From Burkholderia pseudomultivorans (GTDB lineage: Bacteria > Pseudomonadota > Gammaproteobacteria > Burkholderiales > Burkholderiaceae): a DNA stretch of 64,000 nucleotides. Both the position numbers and the translations under genes were made by a program. Below the pieces are notes generated by a model. That model saw nothing but the letters and a program-made list of their open reading frames with translations. It had not been told where the DNA came from and did not search any database. The stretch's first letter is position 1. Each line of letters begins with the position of its first letter. The stretch spans positions 372,001 to 436,000 of the forward strand of contig NZ_CP013378.1 in NCBI RefSeq assembly GCF_001718415.1, read 5' to 3'. Of the stretch, positions 61,862-64,000 are shown in pieces.

Positions 61862-63895
61862 TTACTTCTCCAGGGCAGGCGTTTCAGCCTTGGGTTTCCG
61901 ACGCGGTGCGCTCCGTTTCCGCCCGGCGGGCTGGGGAACAAGCTGCGCACACTCACGCGTCACGAATTCCTCGAACACCTGAATGCAGGATTTGTCCGCA
62001 AGCATCGGCAGTCGGCTTGCAAGGCGCGCGCGGAAGTCCGATCGGAAAGCCTCGTCTGATGCGAACTGCGCGCAGAGGTCGACCATGCCGTCGATATCTT
62101 GCGCCACCAATTCGGGGAACCCCAGAAATTGCATGAGCGCTGCCGCATGCATTTGTCGCATGAATCGACCGCGGGTGCAGACTACGACTGCGCCGCCGTG
62201 CAACGCGTCGAGCGTCGTGTTGTGGCCCGACCAGGACGGGTTGTCGAGGAACACGTCGCTCATGCCGCAGAGTGCGACGAATTCCGGCTGGCTGAGCGGC
62301 CCCTTGACGTAACGGACATACTCGTCATGGGAAAGCCCGTGCCGCTCGAACGCCCGCTTCATACGCTCGACGAAGATGCGCACGCTGGCTTCGTCCGAGC
62401 GCGGGAAGAAGACGATCTTGCAGCGCTTGCCTACACGTGCCGCGATGCGCGGATACAGGTCATCGTCGGCGGGAGTGTATTTAAACGTCGACTGCGGCGA
62501 GACGAAAACAATATCGTCTTCCGAAAGCCCGAAGAACGCGCGGCCAACCGGGGCGGCGGCGGGATAGCTGAACGAGTATGTGCAGCCGAGCCCGGGCAGG
62601 CGAACGAGCTTTTCGCGGTAGTTCTCTTGTGCTTCGGCACTCTCCATGAGGTCCGCCGTGACGACATAGTCGACATGTCGGGATCCGGACGTATCGGGAT
62701 GTCCCAGCATCTGCATCTGCAGCGGCGCCATGCGCAGTGTCGTCAGGCAATAGGAACTGAAGTTCATCCCGACGTCTGGAAATACGATGACATCCGGTGC
62801 GTCGACGGCGAGCCTGTTGACGATATCGCCGACAAACGTGCTTTCGAAGAACATGTCCGACATCCTGCGGGCGTCTTCCGTGAAGCGATCGTGAGATGCA
62901 CCCATGTGATAGGTACAGACTTCGAACTGCGAGCGATCAAGGTTCTCGTAGTAGCCGATCGTGGGAATCTTCCAGATCGAATGCCCATTGAAGAACGCGG
63001 AAACGAAAGCGATACGGATGCGAGGCTTGCTGCTGGCCGTATGGCGCGCGAGCCGGTTTTCGGCAGCCTTCTGTTGGGCGTCTGCGAACATGGCTTCCGT
63101 CAGACGGCCTACCTGATCGTTGAAGCGGCTCAGGAGATCGACGTTGGCCCGGCCGTTGTAGGTCAGATAGAAGAGCGCATCGCACCAGACGTCGCGAAGC
63201 TCGTCGACGGCGGGCACGCCATCGCGCAGGGCGCGGTCCACGTCTTCGGACATTTCGTCCAGGGCCCGCGCAATCTCGCTGCGCACCTCGTCGATTTCGG
63301 TCTCGGTGCGGTAGACGATCGGCAGCCGGAGGGACACCTTCTGCACAATGCCCGTGACGCATCGCGGGTTCAGCTGAACGGACCTTTTTGCATGCTCGAG
63401 CGCCTTGTCGTTCTCGCCGAGGTAGAAGTAGACATACGCGAGCTTCGAGTGAAGCTCCGCGTCTTGAGCGTGATGCTGCAGCAGCGTGCGCAAATGCTTC
63501 GCTGCCTTCGCGCGAAAACGCCTGTCCTTGTGATGGAACGCAGCGTACGCCGCGTTGCGCCCGATAAGGCGGTCCGCGGGCGCGCGTTCGGCGGCCAGTT
63601 CGTAAAACGGATAGGCGTCGTCGCGCTTGCCCTCCCGCTCGAGAGAGACGCCGATGTTGTTCAACGGCGAGCCCCACGCGGGCGCGAGTCGGGACGCCTT
63701 TTGATACAGGGTGCGTGCGCGGTCGTATGCCTGTTCCCGAAGGCGAAGGTTGCCGGCCAGATAGTAGAGGTCGGGGTCGGCAACGGTATCGAGCATATCC
63801 TCGGTAAGGAAAGGCGAAATCTGGGCTGCCAGACCTGCGCCAAGGGAGGTCCTGACAAGCCCGGCCATGGATTGCTTGACGGTGTCGAGATTCAT
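61862..63895 (-). CDS. TPR-containing GT41-like glycosyltransferase (O-GlcNAc-transferase/SPINDLY-type)
   Basis: A 677-residue cytoplasmic protein. TPR-like helices at about 40-200 (YYLAGNLRLREQAYDRARTL YQKASRLAPAWGSPLNNIGV SLEREG) are followed by a catalytic region (about 290-640): RIAFVSAFFNGHSIWKIPTI GYYENLD, FPDVGMNFSSYCLTTLRMAP LQMQMLGHPDTSG, FVSPQSTFKYTPADDDLYPR, VDVFLDNPSWSGHNTTLDAL-like SDVFLDNPSWSGHNTTLDAL HGGAVVV. This architecture matches bacterial GT41 and HMW1C-like enzymes that glycosylate protein Ser/Thr/Asn with a UDP-sugar. The basic tail is AGRKRSAPRRKPKAETPALE K. The ATG at 63895 is preceded by AGGAG (complement of 63905-63909). A possible substrate is the Ser/Thr/Asn-rich adhesin head (inference). 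Confidence 0.88.
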   Translation of the reverse strand: MNLDTVKQSMAGLVRTSLGAGLAAQISPFLTEDMLDTVADPDLYYLAGNLRLREQAYDRARTLYQKASRLAPAWGSPLNNIGVSLEREGKRDDAYPFYELAAERAPADRLIGRNAAYAAFHHKDRRFRAKAAKHLRTLLQHHAQDAELHSKLAYVYFYLGENDKALEHAKRSVQLNPRCVTGIVQKVSLRLPIVYRTETEIDEVRSEIARALDEMSEDVDRALRDGVPAVDELRDVWCDALFYLTYNGRANVDLLSRFNDQVGRLTEAMFADAQQKAAENRLARHTASSKPRIRIAFVSAFFNGHSIWKIPTIGYYENLDRSQFEVCTYHMGASHDRFTEDARRMSDMFFESTFVGDIVNRLAVDAPDVIVFPDVGMNFSSYCLTTLRMAPLQMQMLGHPDTSGSRHVDYVVTADLMESAEAQENYREKLVRLPGLGCTYSFSYPAAAPVGRAFFGLSEDDIVFVSPQSTFKYTPADDDLYPRIAARVGKRCKIVFFPRSDEASVRIFVERMKRAFERHGLSHDEYVRYVKGPLSQPEFVALCGMSDVFLDNPSWSGHNTTLDALHGGAVVVCTRGRFMRQMHAAALMQFLGFPELVAQDIDGMVDLCAQFASDEAFRSDFRARLASRLPMLADKSCIQVFEEFVTRECAQLVPQPAGRKRSAPRRKPKAETPALEK

Positions 63896-64000
63896 ATGCG
63901 AGTGCTCCTGAGGTTGCAGGTTGGCCGAATGACTATGCGGTCCGACGGGCTTCCGCGCTTGGTCGCCGAAAGCGGCTTATGGGAAAAAGCAGGCCAAAGC

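Noticed and set aside
1..64000. tRNA, rRNA, plasmid origin or prophage genes
   Set aside because: No cloverleaf-like, rRNA-like, Rep/Par-like or phage structural sequence other than the T6SS tail-like genes was seen.

Overview
The window is high-GC DNA from a member of the Burkholderiaceae, most like Burkholderia, Paraburkholderia or Caballeronia. The gene families, the DUF4148-type remnant, the IS21 and ISL3 elements and the type VI secretion layout all fit that group. No rRNA, tRNA or core housekeeping gene was seen, so this looks like an accessory region on a chromosome II or a megaplasmid (inference).

Region 1 (1-11057) is an aromatic-ring catabolic operon. A truncated, divergently oriented LysR regulator faces nine plus-strand genes: an MhpB-type extradiol dioxygenase, an HpaB-type flavin-dependent hydroxylase with its HpaC-type flavin reductase, the lower meta-cleavage set MhpD, MhpF and MhpE, an ACS-family MFS permease, a TfdB/MhpA-type FAD hydroxylase and an MhpC-type C-C hydrolase. 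Together they would import a phenolic acid, hydroxylate it to a 3-substituted catechol, cleave the ring, and deliver pyruvate, acetyl-CoA and a side-chain acid.

Region 2 (11058-15547) is a decay zone. It holds an SDR remnant, a complete IS21-family element with 21-bp-spaced terminal repeats, a frameshifted TauE/SafE permease and a degraded DUF4148 gene.

Region 3 (15548-22404) is a surface-adhesion module: a small exported protein, a small Cys-rich lipoprotein, an OmpA-family lipoprotein that shares its Cys-rich domain, and a 1492-residue trimeric autotransporter adhesin. The adhesin head carries 22 tandem 84-bp repeats. Strong intrinsic terminators close both units. An ISL3-type transposase remnant follows.

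Region 4 (23110-53721) is an apparently complete type VI secretion system. The minus-strand arm reads tssK-tssL-ompA-hcp-clpV-tssE. The plus-strand arm reads tssB-tssC-tssA-tssF-tssG-tssJ-vgrG-effector-immunity genes-PAAR-membrane protein-tssM-tssF2-tssJ2. Unusual points are two tssF and two tssJ genes, a TssM without a Walker A motif, and a VgrG-linked cargo effector combining an M23-like peptidase and a GH19-like muramidase/chitinase domain. A run of small periplasmic candidate immunity genes follows, interrupted by a scar: a second copy of the vgrG tail plus effector start, and a broken immunity gene.

Region 5 (53722-64000) holds an orphan exported protein, a DUF4096-type transposase-like gene, a small membrane protein, a LuxR-type response regulator with a hybrid histidine kinase (BvgS/EvgS-like phosphorelay), a degenerate EAL-domain protein and a TPR/GT41-like glycosyltransferase. 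These may regulate or glycosylate surface proteins such as the adhesin (inference).
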